A DNA stretch of 15,204 nt, taken from assembly GCA_947380915.1 (NCBI GenBank), contig CANCSY010000054.1:1-15204 (forward strand), given 5' to 3'. Origin of the DNA: Beijerinckiaceae bacterium. GTDB taxonomy: Bacteria; Pseudomonadota; Alphaproteobacteria; Rhizobiales; Beijerinckiaceae. The notes beneath the pieces were generated by a model. The model was not told the DNA's origin and ran no database searches. It saw nothing but the letters and a program-made list of their open reading frames with translations. This document shows positions 1 to 6,586 of the stretch, piece after piece; positions within the stretch are counted from its first letter, which is position 1, and each line of letters starts with the position of its first letter. A program made the position numbers and the translations under genes.

Positions 1-1
1 C

Positions 2-124
2 CGCATCATCGAGACCGGCGCCTTCGACGAACTGGTCGCCAGAGACGGGCGTTTCGCGACGCTGGCGCGGGCGCAATTCATGGCGCCGGAAGCGCCTGCG
101 AAGGATGCGGCGGGGGTGGGGTAG
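2..124 (+). CDS. ABC transporter ATP-binding protein, C-terminal 40 residues (partial)
   Basis: This is the 3' end of a gene that starts left of the window; 40 codons and a TAG stop are visible. The translation begins RIIETGAFDELVARDGRFAT and continues LARAQF, followed by a short Ala/Pro-rich tail. The pattern G-[RH]-I-[IV]-E-x-G-x-[FH]-x-E-L-x-x-x-x-G-x-[FY]-x-x-L is what follows the H-loop at the end of ABC exporter nucleotide-binding domains, where the enzyme hydrolyses ATP to drive transport. No Walker or signature motif lies inside the window, so the substrate and subfamily (MsbA-, Atm1- or multidrug-like) cannot be told. It converges on the nucleotidyltransferase gene with a gap of only 7 bases, and I see no terminator between them. 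Confidence 0.72.
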   Translation, partial: RIIETGAFDELVARDGRFATLARAQFMAPEAPAKDAAGVG

Positions 125-131
125 GGGCGAA

Positions 132-425
132 TCAATAAACCCTGATCGCCGAGGACTCGATCTCCTCCCGCAGGACCCTATGAATGCTGTCGCGGGTCAT
201 GATGTCCGCCTTGCAGCCCAGGATTTCGCTTGTGTATTCCTTGACGTCCATCAACTGGAAAAGGCCGAGCTTGCCTTTATCATAATCGAAAAAAAGGTCC
301 ACGTCCGAACCCTCCCGCGCCTCTTCCCTTGCGGTGGAGCCGAACATGAAGAGGGTCAGGACGCCCAGCTGCTTCAGCTGCGCCTCGTGCGCCTGCAAAA
401 GGGTGATGGCGTCTGCGCGTTTCAT
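132..425 (-). CDS. Stand-alone MNT-family minimal nucleotidyltransferase
   Basis: A 97-residue protein with the minimal nucleotidyltransferase signature: FGSTAREEAREGSDVDLFFD, i.e. the G-S-x-A-R helix start at about residues 29-33 and the two metal-binding aspartates D41 and D43. A third acidic residue, D74 in CKADIM, completes the usual catalytic triad, so the active site looks intact. The C-terminal pattern I-x-x-x-I-x-x-x-A-I-x-V-Y is typical of the family. MNT proteins usually pair with a HEPN RNase as a toxin-antitoxin module and add AMP to it. No HEPN gene is adjacent here: on one side is the ABC gene, on the other the exporter gene. No good ribosome binding site precedes the ATG (the opposite strand reads GGAGG), so translation may be weak or dependent on upstream genes in the same direction. 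The family call is firm; the role is open. Confidence 0.85.
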   Translation of the reverse strand: MKRADAITLLQAHEAQLKQLGVLTLFMFGSTAREEAREGSDVDLFFDYDKGKLGLFQLMDVKEYTSEILGCKADIMTRDSIHRVLREEIESSAIRVY

Positions 426-470
426 GGAGGCAAATGATCAGATTTTTGGGGCGTCATCCAGATGGGCCCC

Positions 471-1262
471 TCACCCTCCCATCACCGCCCCAAGGCTGCG
501 CCAGAGCATATATCCCGCCACCATCAGGATCATCCCGGCGAAGACCATGTTCAGCAGGCCTTTGCGTGACGCCAGCGCGCTCGCGGATCTTGCCCCAATC
601 AGCCCGCCCACCAGCCCGCCAGCGATGAACAGGCCCGCCAGCGCCCAGTCCACAAGGCCCGAGACCGCGTAGTTGGCGGAGGTGGTCAGGCCGAAGGCGG
701 TGACCGCCATCAAGGAGGAGCCGACCGCATATTTGATCGGCATCCCCGTCGCCAGAATCAGCGCGGGCACGACGAGAAAGCCCCCGCCAATGCCGAAGAA
801 GCCCGACAGGGCGCCGCTGGCGAGGCCAAGCCCCACGAGCTTCGGCAGGTTCTCGCGCGACAGCTGGACTTCGGGCCGACCTTCCGCATGGCGACTTTTC
901 AGCATCAGGCCGCCGACCACGATCATCAGCACCGCGAAGAGCGCCAGCAGCCTTTGCCCATCCACCAGCTTGCCAAGACTGGAACCCCCAAGGGCGCCGA
1001 TGACGCCGCTGAGTGCGAAGACGGCGCCGCAGCGCCATTTCACGGTTTCCAATTTGGCATGGCTGACGAGGTTCATGGCGGCGTTCACCGCCACGGCCAC
1101 CGCGCTGGTGCCGATGGCCACATGGGGGTCGTCGACGCCCACCACATAGACCAGCAGGGGCACGGCCAGAATGGAGCCGCCGCCGCCCACAAGGCCCAGG
1201 GTGAAACCCACCACCGAGCCCGAGGCGAGCGCAAGCAAAGTCGTCGCGAGGGTGGGGATCAC
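471..1262 (-). CDS. TauE/SafE-family sulfite/anion exporter
   Basis: A 263-residue, almost wholly hydrophobic membrane protein with the two-fold repeat of the TauE/SafE family: GFTLGLVGGGGSILAVPLLV near the N-terminus and GALSGFFGIGGGFLVVPALI in the second half. Length and spacing fit the family's eight-helix plan. Members export sulfite or other small sulfur anions across the inner membrane. The chosen start is a GTG 14 bases after the rhodanese stop, preceded by an AAGG at about 5 bases; longer readings in the same frame run through the rhodanese gene and are non-membrane in character. It is the last gene of a leftward operon (repressor, rhodanese, exporter). Sulfite is the product expected from the divergent persulfide dioxygenase, which makes sulfite the likeliest substrate; this is inference from context. 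Confidence 0.88.
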   Translation of the reverse strand: MIPTLATTLLALASGSVVGFTLGLVGGGGSILAVPLLVYVVGVDDPHVAIGTSAVAVAVNAAMNLVSHAKLETVKWRCGAVFALSGVIGALGGSSLGKLVDGQRLLALFAVLMIVVGGLMLKSRHAEGRPEVQLSRENLPKLVGLGLASGALSGFFGIGGGFLVVPALILATGMPIKYAVGSSLMAVTAFGLTTSANYAVSGLVDWALAGLFIAGGLVGGLIGARSASALASRKGLLNMVFAGMILMVAGYMLWRSLGAVMGG

Positions 1263-1276
1263 TGCGCCTTGTCCGA

Positions 1277-1816
1277 TCAGGCTCGTGTGGTCCGGGCGGG
1301 CTGGTTCCAGGGCGCCAGCATCAGCACCCGCGCCATGCCGCAAAGGCCGCTGACGCCCGCAAAGACGAGGCCCGCGCCGACGAAGGCGGGGATCGCCATG
1401 AAGCCGATGTTCACGAAGAGCCCCAGCATGACCCCGATGAACACGATGGACCCCGCCACGATCTGCACCTGACGCTGCAATTCGATGGGCTGGCTGCGAT
1501 CCATGGAGACGGGCAGGCCCGCCTTCTTCCAGGCGTCGAGGCCGCCCTCCACCACATAGGCTTCCCAGTCGCCGCCGAGCTTTTCGGCAAGGCGCGGCGC
1601 GTTGCTGGCGGTGCGACCGCCGCTCCTGCAATGGAAGATCACGGGACGGCCCTGATGCAGGGCGAAGTCGGCCTCGTCGAGCTTCGACAGGGGCATGTGG
1701 AAGGCGCCCGGGATCTTTTCCCGGGCGTGCTCGTTGGCTTCGCGAATATCGACCAGCACGGCCCCCTGATCGAGCAGGTTGCGGGCGTCGGTGGGGTTGA
1801 GGGTGGGAAGCGACAT
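1277..1816 (-). CDS. Rhodanese-like sulfurtransferase with C-terminal membrane anchor (YgaP type)
   Basis: A 179-residue protein. The first ~105 residues form one rhodanese domain with the active-site loop HCRSGGRT, whose cysteine carries the persulfide intermediate, and the usual VLVDIREANEH and GGLDAWKKAGLPV elements. The remainder holds two hydrophobic segments (around VQIVAGSIVFIGVMLGLFVN and AIPAFVGAGLVFAGVSGLCG), the DUF2892-like anchor seen in YgaP. It probably transfers sulfane sulfur at the inner face of the membrane. I chose the ATG at 1816 because GGAGAA lies 6 bases upstream. An in-frame ATG at 1843 overlaps the repressor stop (ATGA) and would add nine residues; translational coupling there cannot be excluded. 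It lies between the repressor and exporter genes in one operon. Confidence 0.87.
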   Translation of the reverse strand: MSLPTLNPTDARNLLDQGAVLVDIREANEHAREKIPGAFHMPLSKLDEADFALHQGRPVIFHCRSGGRTASNAPRLAEKLGGDWEAYVVEGGLDAWKKAGLPVSMDRSQPIELQRQVQIVAGSIVFIGVMLGLFVNIGFMAIPAFVGAGLVFAGVSGLCGMARVLMLAPWNQPARTTRA

Positions 1817-1822
1817 TTCATC

Positions 1823-1828
1823 TTCTCC
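1823..1828 (-). promoter_or_regulatory. Ribosome binding site that sets the rhodanese start
   Basis: GGAGAA on the minus strand sits 6 bases before the ATG at 1816. The earlier in-frame ATGs at 1843 and 1837 have no such site, so the shorter protein is preferred. Confidence 0.6.
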
Positions 1829-1839
1829 AATGTGCATTT

Positions 1840-2184
1840 TCATGCGGGATTTGCGGGTGTGGGCGCGGGGCAGAAAAGTCGGTGCAGGGTCGCCAGCAGC
1901 TCTTCAACGCGCGGATCGGCGATCCGGTACCAAAGGGTCTGGCCCTCCCGCCGGAAAGTCACGAGCCCCTCCGCCCGCAGCTTCGCCAGATGCTGGGACA
2001 GCGCCGATTGGGACAGGCGCGCTGCTGCGGCGAGGGTGGTCACATTGGCCTCGCCCAGTTCCTGCAATTGGCAGAGAACGAAGAGGCGGCGGCCATTGGC
2101 GAGGGTCTGCAGGATGTCGGCCACCTGATTGGCCTGATCCTGAAGGCTTTCCATGGGGGCAGGCGTGGTGACGGGCGCATTCAT
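1840..2184 (-). CDS. bigR: ArsR-family repressor, BigR/SqrR-like sulfide/persulfide sensor
   Basis: A 114-residue winged-helix protein of the ArsR/SmtB family. The recognition-helix region reads LSQSALSQHLAKLRAEGLV and the wing follows as REGQTLWYRI. It lacks the CxC-type metal site in helix 3. Instead it has two cysteines, C38 (FVLCQL) and C105 (HRLFCPAP), 67 residues apart; BigR and SqrR have an equivalent pair 66 residues apart that forms an intramolecular polysulfide bridge and releases DNA. The divergent persulfide dioxygenase and downstream rhodanese and TauE genes match the known bigR operon gene set. The ATG at 2184 has a GAGG 8 bases upstream that falls inside the first AT-rich palindrome, so the protein probably represses its own operon. 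The symbol is assigned by motif and context. Confidence 0.85.
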   Translation of the reverse strand: MNAPVTTPAPMESLQDQANQVADILQTLANGRRLFVLCQLQELGEANVTTLAAAARLSQSALSQHLAKLRAEGLVTFRREGQTLWYRIADPRVEELLATLHRLFCPAPTPANPA

Positions 2185-2193
2185 ATTCAGAAC

Positions 2194-2220
2194 CTCTAAA
2201 TTAGAGATTGCTAAATTAGA
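2194..2220. promoter_or_regulatory. Paired AT-rich palindromes, probable BigR/SqrR-type operators
   Basis: The short divergent region contains CTCTAA-A-TTAGAG (2194-2206), a perfect palindrome with 6-bp arms, and CTAA-A-TTAG (2211-2219). Both lie within two copies of CTAAATTAGA starting at 2196 and 2211, i.e. 15 bp apart. This AT-rich block stands out against GC-rich flanks, and BigR-family repressors are known to bind AT-rich palindromes. The site overlaps the repressor's own ribosome binding site and lies about 75-95 bases before the dioxygenase start, so one site set could control both directions. The regulator assignment is inference. Confidence 0.7.
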
Positions 2221-2289
2221 TATTTCTCATATGAATGTCAAGAGAAGCGGCGCTCCGCCGCCGAAAGACCCAAAGCAGGAGACACGGCC

Positions 2290-3189
2290 ATGGCGCAGAC
2301 CCAGCCCGGCAAGCCCGTCATCAGGGGCTTCTTCGACGAGCCCACCAACACGATCAGCTACCTGGTGGCCGATCCCGCGACGGGCAAGGCCGCGATCATC
2401 GATCCGGTCTTCGACTACGATCACACGGTCGCCTCGGTGGACACGCGCTCGGTGCGCGCCATGCTGGAGGCCGCAGCCGAGGCGGGCTATCAGGTCGAAT
2501 GGGTGCTGGAGACCCACGCCCATGCGGACCACCTCTCGGGCGCCCCCTACATCAAGGGCAAGACCGGCGCGAAGATCGGCATTGGCGAACATATCCGCGA
2601 TGTCCAGCGCATCTTCCGCCCGATCTTCAACGCTTCGGATCTGAAGACCGACGGCAGCGACTTCGATCATCTCTTTGTGGATGGGGAGCGATTCAGGATC
2701 GGCGATCTGGAGGTCGAGGTTCTCTATGTGCCCGGCCATACCCCCGCCGACGTCGCCTACAGGATCGATGATGCGGTCTTTGTCGGCGACACCCTGTTCA
2801 TGCCCGATTACGGCACCGCCCGCACCGACTTTCCCGGTGGCGACGCGCACCAGCTCTATCGCTCCATCAAGCGCCTGATGGCCCTGCCGCCGCAGACACG
2901 CCTGTTCATGTGCCACGACTACAAGGCGCCGGGGCGGGATCAATACGCCTGGGAGACGACCGTCGCCGAAGAGCGCGCGCGCAATGTCCATGCGAGGGAG
3001 GGGGTCAGCGAAGAGGACTTCGTCGCCATGCGCAACAAGCGCGACGAGGGCCTCGCGGCCCCGCGCCTGTTGCTGCCCTCGATCCAGGTGAACATCCGCG
3101 CCGGAAAGTTTCCCCCGGCGGAGGCGAACGGGGTCCGCTACCTCACGATCCCCGTCAAGTTGAAGGGCGACGCTGCGGCGGGATTGTGA
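2290..3189 (+). CDS. Metallo-beta-lactamase-fold persulfide dioxygenase (Blh/ETHE1-like)
   Basis: A 299-residue protein with the metallo-beta-lactamase-fold signature THAHADHLSG (H76, H78, D80, H81), PGHTPAD (H150), VGDTLF (D167) and MCHDYKAPGR (H209). The stretches TISYLVADPATGKAAIIDPV and GTARTDFPGGDA are characteristic of the ETHE1/Blh group rather than of beta-lactamases or glyoxalase II. ETHE1-type enzymes use a mononuclear iron (two His, one Asp) to oxidise glutathione persulfide to sulfite in the cytoplasm. AGGAGA lies 7 bases before the ATG. It is transcribed divergently from the repressor-rhodanese-exporter operon with the paired palindromes between. In some relatives a rhodanese domain is fused to this enzyme; here it is a separate gene. 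Persulfide is the likely substrate, inferred from family and context. Confidence 0.9.
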   Translation: MAQTQPGKPVIRGFFDEPTNTISYLVADPATGKAAIIDPVFDYDHTVASVDTRSVRAMLEAAAEAGYQVEWVLETHAHADHLSGAPYIKGKTGAKIGIGEHIRDVQRIFRPIFNASDLKTDGSDFDHLFVDGERFRIGDLEVEVLYVPGHTPADVAYRIDDAVFVGDTLFMPDYGTARTDFPGGDAHQLYRSIKRLMALPPQTRLFMCHDYKAPGRDQYAWETTVAEERARNVHAREGVSEEDFVAMRNKRDEGLAAPRLLLPSIQVNIRAGKFPPAEANGVRYLTIPVKLKGDAAAGL

Positions 3190-3205
3190 CGCGCCAGAAC
3201 CGCCC

Positions 3206-4510
3206 TCAGCCGCTCCCGTCGTCCATGGGCATGGGCGTGATCTTCAGCGCGGTCAGGCGATTGCGTTGCTTGCGCAGGATCTCGAAGCGGAAGTTGTGAA
3301 ACGAGAAGACCTGCCCGGGCTCGGGGATGGCCTGCGCCTCGTGGATCACCAGACCCGCCACGGTGGTGGCCTCCTCGTCGGGCAGGCTCCAGTCCATGGC
3401 GCGGTTGAGGTCGCGGATGGGCACCGCGCCGTCCACGGTCACGGAGCCATCGGGCAAGGCGCGCAGGCCCTGTACGGCGAGGTCATGCTCGTCGCGGATG
3501 TCGCCTACGATCTCTTCCAGAATGTCTTCCAGCGTCACCAGGCCCATCACCGAGCCATATTCGTCCACCACCAGCGCGAAGTGTGTCTTGCGCTCGAGGA
3601 AGGTCTGCAGCTGGTCTTCCAGCGTCGAGGTGGCGGGCACGAACCAAGGCTCCAGCGCCACTTCGTCGATATTGAGCTTGCTGGCGTCTCCATTGGCGGC
3701 GGCGAGCGCGCGTAGCAGGTCCTTGGCGTGGAGCACGCCCACGATATTCTCCGGCTGGTCGCGCCACAGGGGCAGCCGCGTATTGGCGGAAGCCAGCACC
3801 GCGCGCACGATCTCGGCGGGCGGCAGGCCCGCATTGATGGTGCGCATGCGCGTGCGGTGGACCATCACATCCTCCACCGTCAGTTCGTTCAGCCCCAGCA
3901 AGCCGCCGAACATGTCGCGATGGCTGCGCTCGACGCTGCCCTCCTTGTGCAGCAGGTCGACGGCGCTGCGCAGTTCTTCCTGCGGTGTCAGCACCGTGCC
4001 ATGCTCGCCCGCCCGCAGGCCGATGAGCCGCAGCACCCCGCCCACCACCGCATCGATGGCGATCATCACGGGGGTCATGGCGTAGACGAAGATGGCGGCC
4101 GGCCGCGCCACGATCAGCGACATGCGGTCGGGGAAATTGATGCCGATGGTCTTGGGCAGGACCTCCGCGAAGATCAGCAGCAGGATCGTCATCAGGATGG
4201 TGGCGTAGATGACGCCCGCATCGCCGAAGAGGCCCGTCAGCACATTGGTCATGAAGGCGGAGGCGCCGATATTGACGATGGTGTTTCCCAGCAGCATGGC
4301 GCCGATCAGCCGCCCGCGCGAGGAGAGCAGCCGGTTGACCAGCTTGGCGCGCTTGTCGCCGTTGCGCTCCAGTCCATGCATGCGCACGCGCGAGGCCGCT
4401 GTCATGGCGGTTTCCGAGCCCGAGAAAAAGGCCGAGAGCGCGATACAGAAGGTTACGATAAGAACGGCGACCCACAGGTCCACCGGCGCCGCTTCACCCG
4501 CGCCATGCAT
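3206..4510 (-). CDS. CNNM/CBS-domain membrane protein, CorC/HlyC (hemolysin C) family
   Basis: A 434-residue protein with three parts. Residues ~10-190 are a CNNM (DUF21) transmembrane domain with LSAFFSGSETAMTAASRVRM, LLGNTIVNIGASAF and FAEVLPKTIGINFPDRMSLI. Residues ~200-335 are a CBS pair including EDVMVHRTRMRTI and HFALVVDEYGSVMGLVTLED. The last ~90 residues are the CorC_HlyC domain. Family members act at the inner membrane in magnesium/cobalt export or resistance; the 'hemolysin' name is historical. The ATG at 4510 lies only 3 bases after the aroKB stop, so the two are probably co-transcribed and coupled. It converges on the dioxygenase gene with a 16-base gap and no clear terminator. 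The order aroK-aroB-CNNM protein is common in Hyphomicrobiales. Confidence 0.92.
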   Translation of the reverse strand: MHGAGEAAPVDLWVAVLIVTFCIALSAFFSGSETAMTAASRVRMHGLERNGDKRAKLVNRLLSSRGRLIGAMLLGNTIVNIGASAFMTNVLTGLFGDAGVIYATILMTILLLIFAEVLPKTIGINFPDRMSLIVARPAAIFVYAMTPVMIAIDAVVGGVLRLIGLRAGEHGTVLTPQEELRSAVDLLHKEGSVERSHRDMFGGLLGLNELTVEDVMVHRTRMRTINAGLPPAEIVRAVLASANTRLPLWRDQPENIVGVLHAKDLLRALAAANGDASKLNIDEVALEPWFVPATSTLEDQLQTFLERKTHFALVVDEYGSVMGLVTLEDILEEIVGDIRDEHDLAVQGLRALPDGSVTVDGAVPIRDLNRAMDWSLPDEEATTVAGLVIHEAQAIPEPGQVFSFHNFRFEILRKQRNRLTALKITPMPMDDGSG

Positions 4511-4513
4511 GGT

Positions 4514-6319
4514 TCAATTTCCCAGTTCGTCCCGGAGAAAATCACTCACCGCTTCGGCGGGGACGCCCTTGGCGATGAAGGTCTGGCCGATCCCGCGCGC
4601 CAGGATGAAGGTCAGCGCGCCGCGCTCCACCTTCTTGTCCTGAAACATGGCGTCGAGAATGGATTGCGGGCCAGCGTTCCAGCCGGCGATGTCGTTGATC
4701 CCCGCGGGCAGGCCCACGGCGCGCAGATGGCGCTCCACGCGCTGCGCGTCTTCAGTCGAGCAATGGCCGAGCTTCGCCGAGAAGCGATAGGCGCAGCCCA
4801 TGCCGATGGCGACGCCCTCGCCATGGTTGAGGCGGGCGGTGTTGAAATGGGTCAGGCTCTCAAGCGCGTGCCCGAAGGTATGGCCGAGGTTGAGCAGGGC
4901 GCGGTCGCCCTGTTCGGTCTCGTCGCGCGCCACCACGGCGGCCTTCGAGCGGCAACTGGTGGCGATTGCTTCCGCCAGAGCCGGACCATGGGCGAGGATC
5001 TCTTCCCAATGGCGTTCCAGCCAGGCGAAGAAGGGCGCATCGTCGATCAGCCCGTATTTCGCCACCTCCGCATAGCCTGCGCGGAATTCGCGGGGGTCGA
5101 GGGTGGTCAGCGTCGTCGTATCGGCCAGCACCAGGCAGGGCTGGTGAAAGGCGCCGATCAGGTTCTTGCCATGTTCGGAATTGATGGCGGTCTTGCCGCC
5201 GACGGACGAATCCACCTGCGCCAGCAGCGTCGTGGGAATCTGCACGAAGCGCATGCCGCGCCGGATCGTGGCGGCGGCGAAGCCCGCCAGATCGCCGACC
5301 ACGCCCCCGCCCAGGGCCACCACGAGGTCGCCGCGCTCCATGCGCGCCGCAATGATCTCGTCGCAGGTGCGCGCGAAGGTGGTCCAGCATTTGGAGGCTT
5401 CGCCCGCCGCGACCACGATGCGCGCATGGCGGATCCCCGCTGCGTCAAGGCTCGCCTCGAGGGCGGACAGATGATGGCGCGCCACGGTCTCGTCGGTCAC
5501 GATGGCGCAGGCTGCTTTCGGCGCGATCCGCGCGATCCTGGCGCCCGCCTCGGCCAGAAGGCCCTCGCCGATGAGAATGTCGTAGCGGCGCGAGCCAAGC
5601 TCCACCGGCACAAGGGTGCGGGCGGTCGCCGCGTCTGCTTCGCCTGTCAGCGCCTCGGCGCTCATGGCGGGCTCTTTTGGCGCATGTTGCAGGCGCGGCA
5701 GCGTTTCGATGCCCCGATCCAGGGTCTCCATGACTGATTCCACCATGGCGTCATGGGGCCCATCGCGCGAGACGAGACAGAAATCCGCCAGCGCATAGAC
5801 GGGATCGCGCAGGTCGATCAGCTCCCGCAGGGTCTGTTCGGGATCGCGCGTGTGGAGCAGCGGCCGGTTGGCCCGCTTGCGCACCCGCCGCGCCAGCACA
5901 TCCGCATCGGCCTTCAGCCAGACGGAGACGCCGCGCTCTGCGATGCGCTCGCGGGTGACGGGATTGATATAGGCGCCGCCGCCGGTCGCCAGCACCCGCT
6001 GGCCATCGGCCAGGATGCGCGCGATGACCCGGCGCTCGCCATCCCGGAAATAGGCTTCCCCGTGGCGCGAGAAGATTTCGGGAATCGTCATGCCAGCGGC
6101 GGTCTCGATCTCCACATCCGCATCCACGAAGGGAAGGCCGAGGGCTGTGGCGAGCCTGCGGCCGATGGAGGTCTTTCCGGTTCCCATCATGCCCACAAGC
6201 ACGATGGACCTCCCCTCGAGCTTGTGCAGCAGGCCGGCCGCGCGCGATTGCGCGCCGGGCCCGGAGGGGCGGAGTCGGTCGGTCGGGTCGTCCAAGCTTG
6301 GGTCGAAGGCGCCAGTCAT
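4514..6319 (-). CDS. aroKB: Bifunctional shikimate kinase / 3-dehydroquinate synthase (AroK-AroB fusion)
   Basis: A 601-residue fusion. Residues ~35-205 are shikimate kinase: P-loop VGMMGTGKTS, FVDADVEIE, the shikimate-binding EAYFRDGE and RVLATGGGAY, and the lid region RKRANRPLL. A linker of ~30 residues follows. The rest is 3-dehydroquinate synthase: ALGGGVVGDLAGFAAATIRR, PTTLLAQVDSSVGGKTAINS, GYAEVAKYGLI, LNLGHTFGHALE and HGEGVAIGM, which include the NAD- and zinc-binding residues. The AroB half makes dehydroquinate from DAHP and the AroK half phosphorylates shikimate, steps two and five towards chorismate. The two are usually separate adjacent genes; fusions are known in some alphaproteobacteria. 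I prefer ATG 6319; an in-frame TTG at 6346 would add nine residues. An internal ATG at 5665, near the domain junction, may mark the former aroB start. Confidence 0.93.
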   Translation of the reverse strand: MTGAFDPSLDDPTDRLRPSGPGAQSRAAGLLHKLEGRSIVLVGMMGTGKTSIGRRLATALGLPFVDADVEIETAAGMTIPEIFSRHGEAYFRDGERRVIARILADGQRVLATGGGAYINPVTRERIAERGVSVWLKADADVLARRVRKRANRPLLHTRDPEQTLRELIDLRDPVYALADFCLVSRDGPHDAMVESVMETLDRGIETLPRLQHAPKEPAMSAEALTGEADAATARTLVPVELGSRRYDILIGEGLLAEAGARIARIAPKAACAIVTDETVARHHLSALEASLDAAGIRHARIVVAAGEASKCWTTFARTCDEIIAARMERGDLVVALGGGVVGDLAGFAAATIRRGMRFVQIPTTLLAQVDSSVGGKTAINSEHGKNLIGAFHQPCLVLADTTTLTTLDPREFRAGYAEVAKYGLIDDAPFFAWLERHWEEILAHGPALAEAIATSCRSKAAVVARDETEQGDRALLNLGHTFGHALESLTHFNTARLNHGEGVAIGMGCAYRFSAKLGHCSTEDAQRVERHLRAVGLPAGINDIAGWNAGPQSILDAMFQDKKVERGALTFILARGIGQTFIAKGVPAEAVSDFLRDELGN

Positions 6320-6427
6320 GGCCTTTATGTAACACGGGTGCGCCAAGGAATTAAGCAGGGCGTCAGCTTATTGCTTTCCCATCCCGGCCATGGTGGAAGA
6401 TGGACCGATTCTGAAGGGTGTCCCGTC

Positions 6428-6574
6428 TTGCCCAGCCTGATTCGCTTCCTCGCAATCCTTGGTGTTCTGGCCGCCGTGGCCTTCGGCGCCATGCTGGCGC
6501 TTGTCACCTTCGTGGAGCCTCAGCAGCGCGAGATGACGCAGGCTGTCCCGGCCCAGAAGCTCAACGGCAAGTAG
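6428..6574 (+). CDS. Small single-span membrane protein upstream of xerD
   Basis: A 48-residue protein with a TTG start preceded by AAGGG at about 9 bases. It has one transmembrane helix (LIRFLAILGVLAAVAFGAML) and a short tail with FVEPQQREMTQAVPAQKLNG. From memory, comparable short proteins with an [FV]VEPxxREMT motif just after a single helix sit before xerD in related genomes, where they are sometimes mislabelled histidine kinase; this recollection was not checked. No ATG is available in frame. The stop is 12 bases before xerD, so the two are probably co-transcribed. Function is unknown; the motif lies on the side of the membrane opposite a short N-terminus. Confidence 0.72.
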   Translation: MPSLIRFLAILGVLAAVAFGAMLALVTFVEPQQREMTQAVPAQKLNGK

Positions 6575-6586
6575 CGGGGCCGCCCC

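Noticed and set aside
446..470. GGGGC/GCCCC hairpin after the exporter gene as a terminator
   Set aside because: The stem is short with a long loop, and in the direction of transcription it is followed by A residues rather than a T-run.
3728..5737. A 669-codon open frame on the plus strand opposite the CorC-type and aroKB genes
   Set aside because: It is antisense to two well-supported genes and its translation is His/Ala/Gly/Arg-rich without domains. Long antisense frames are expected in GC-rich DNA.
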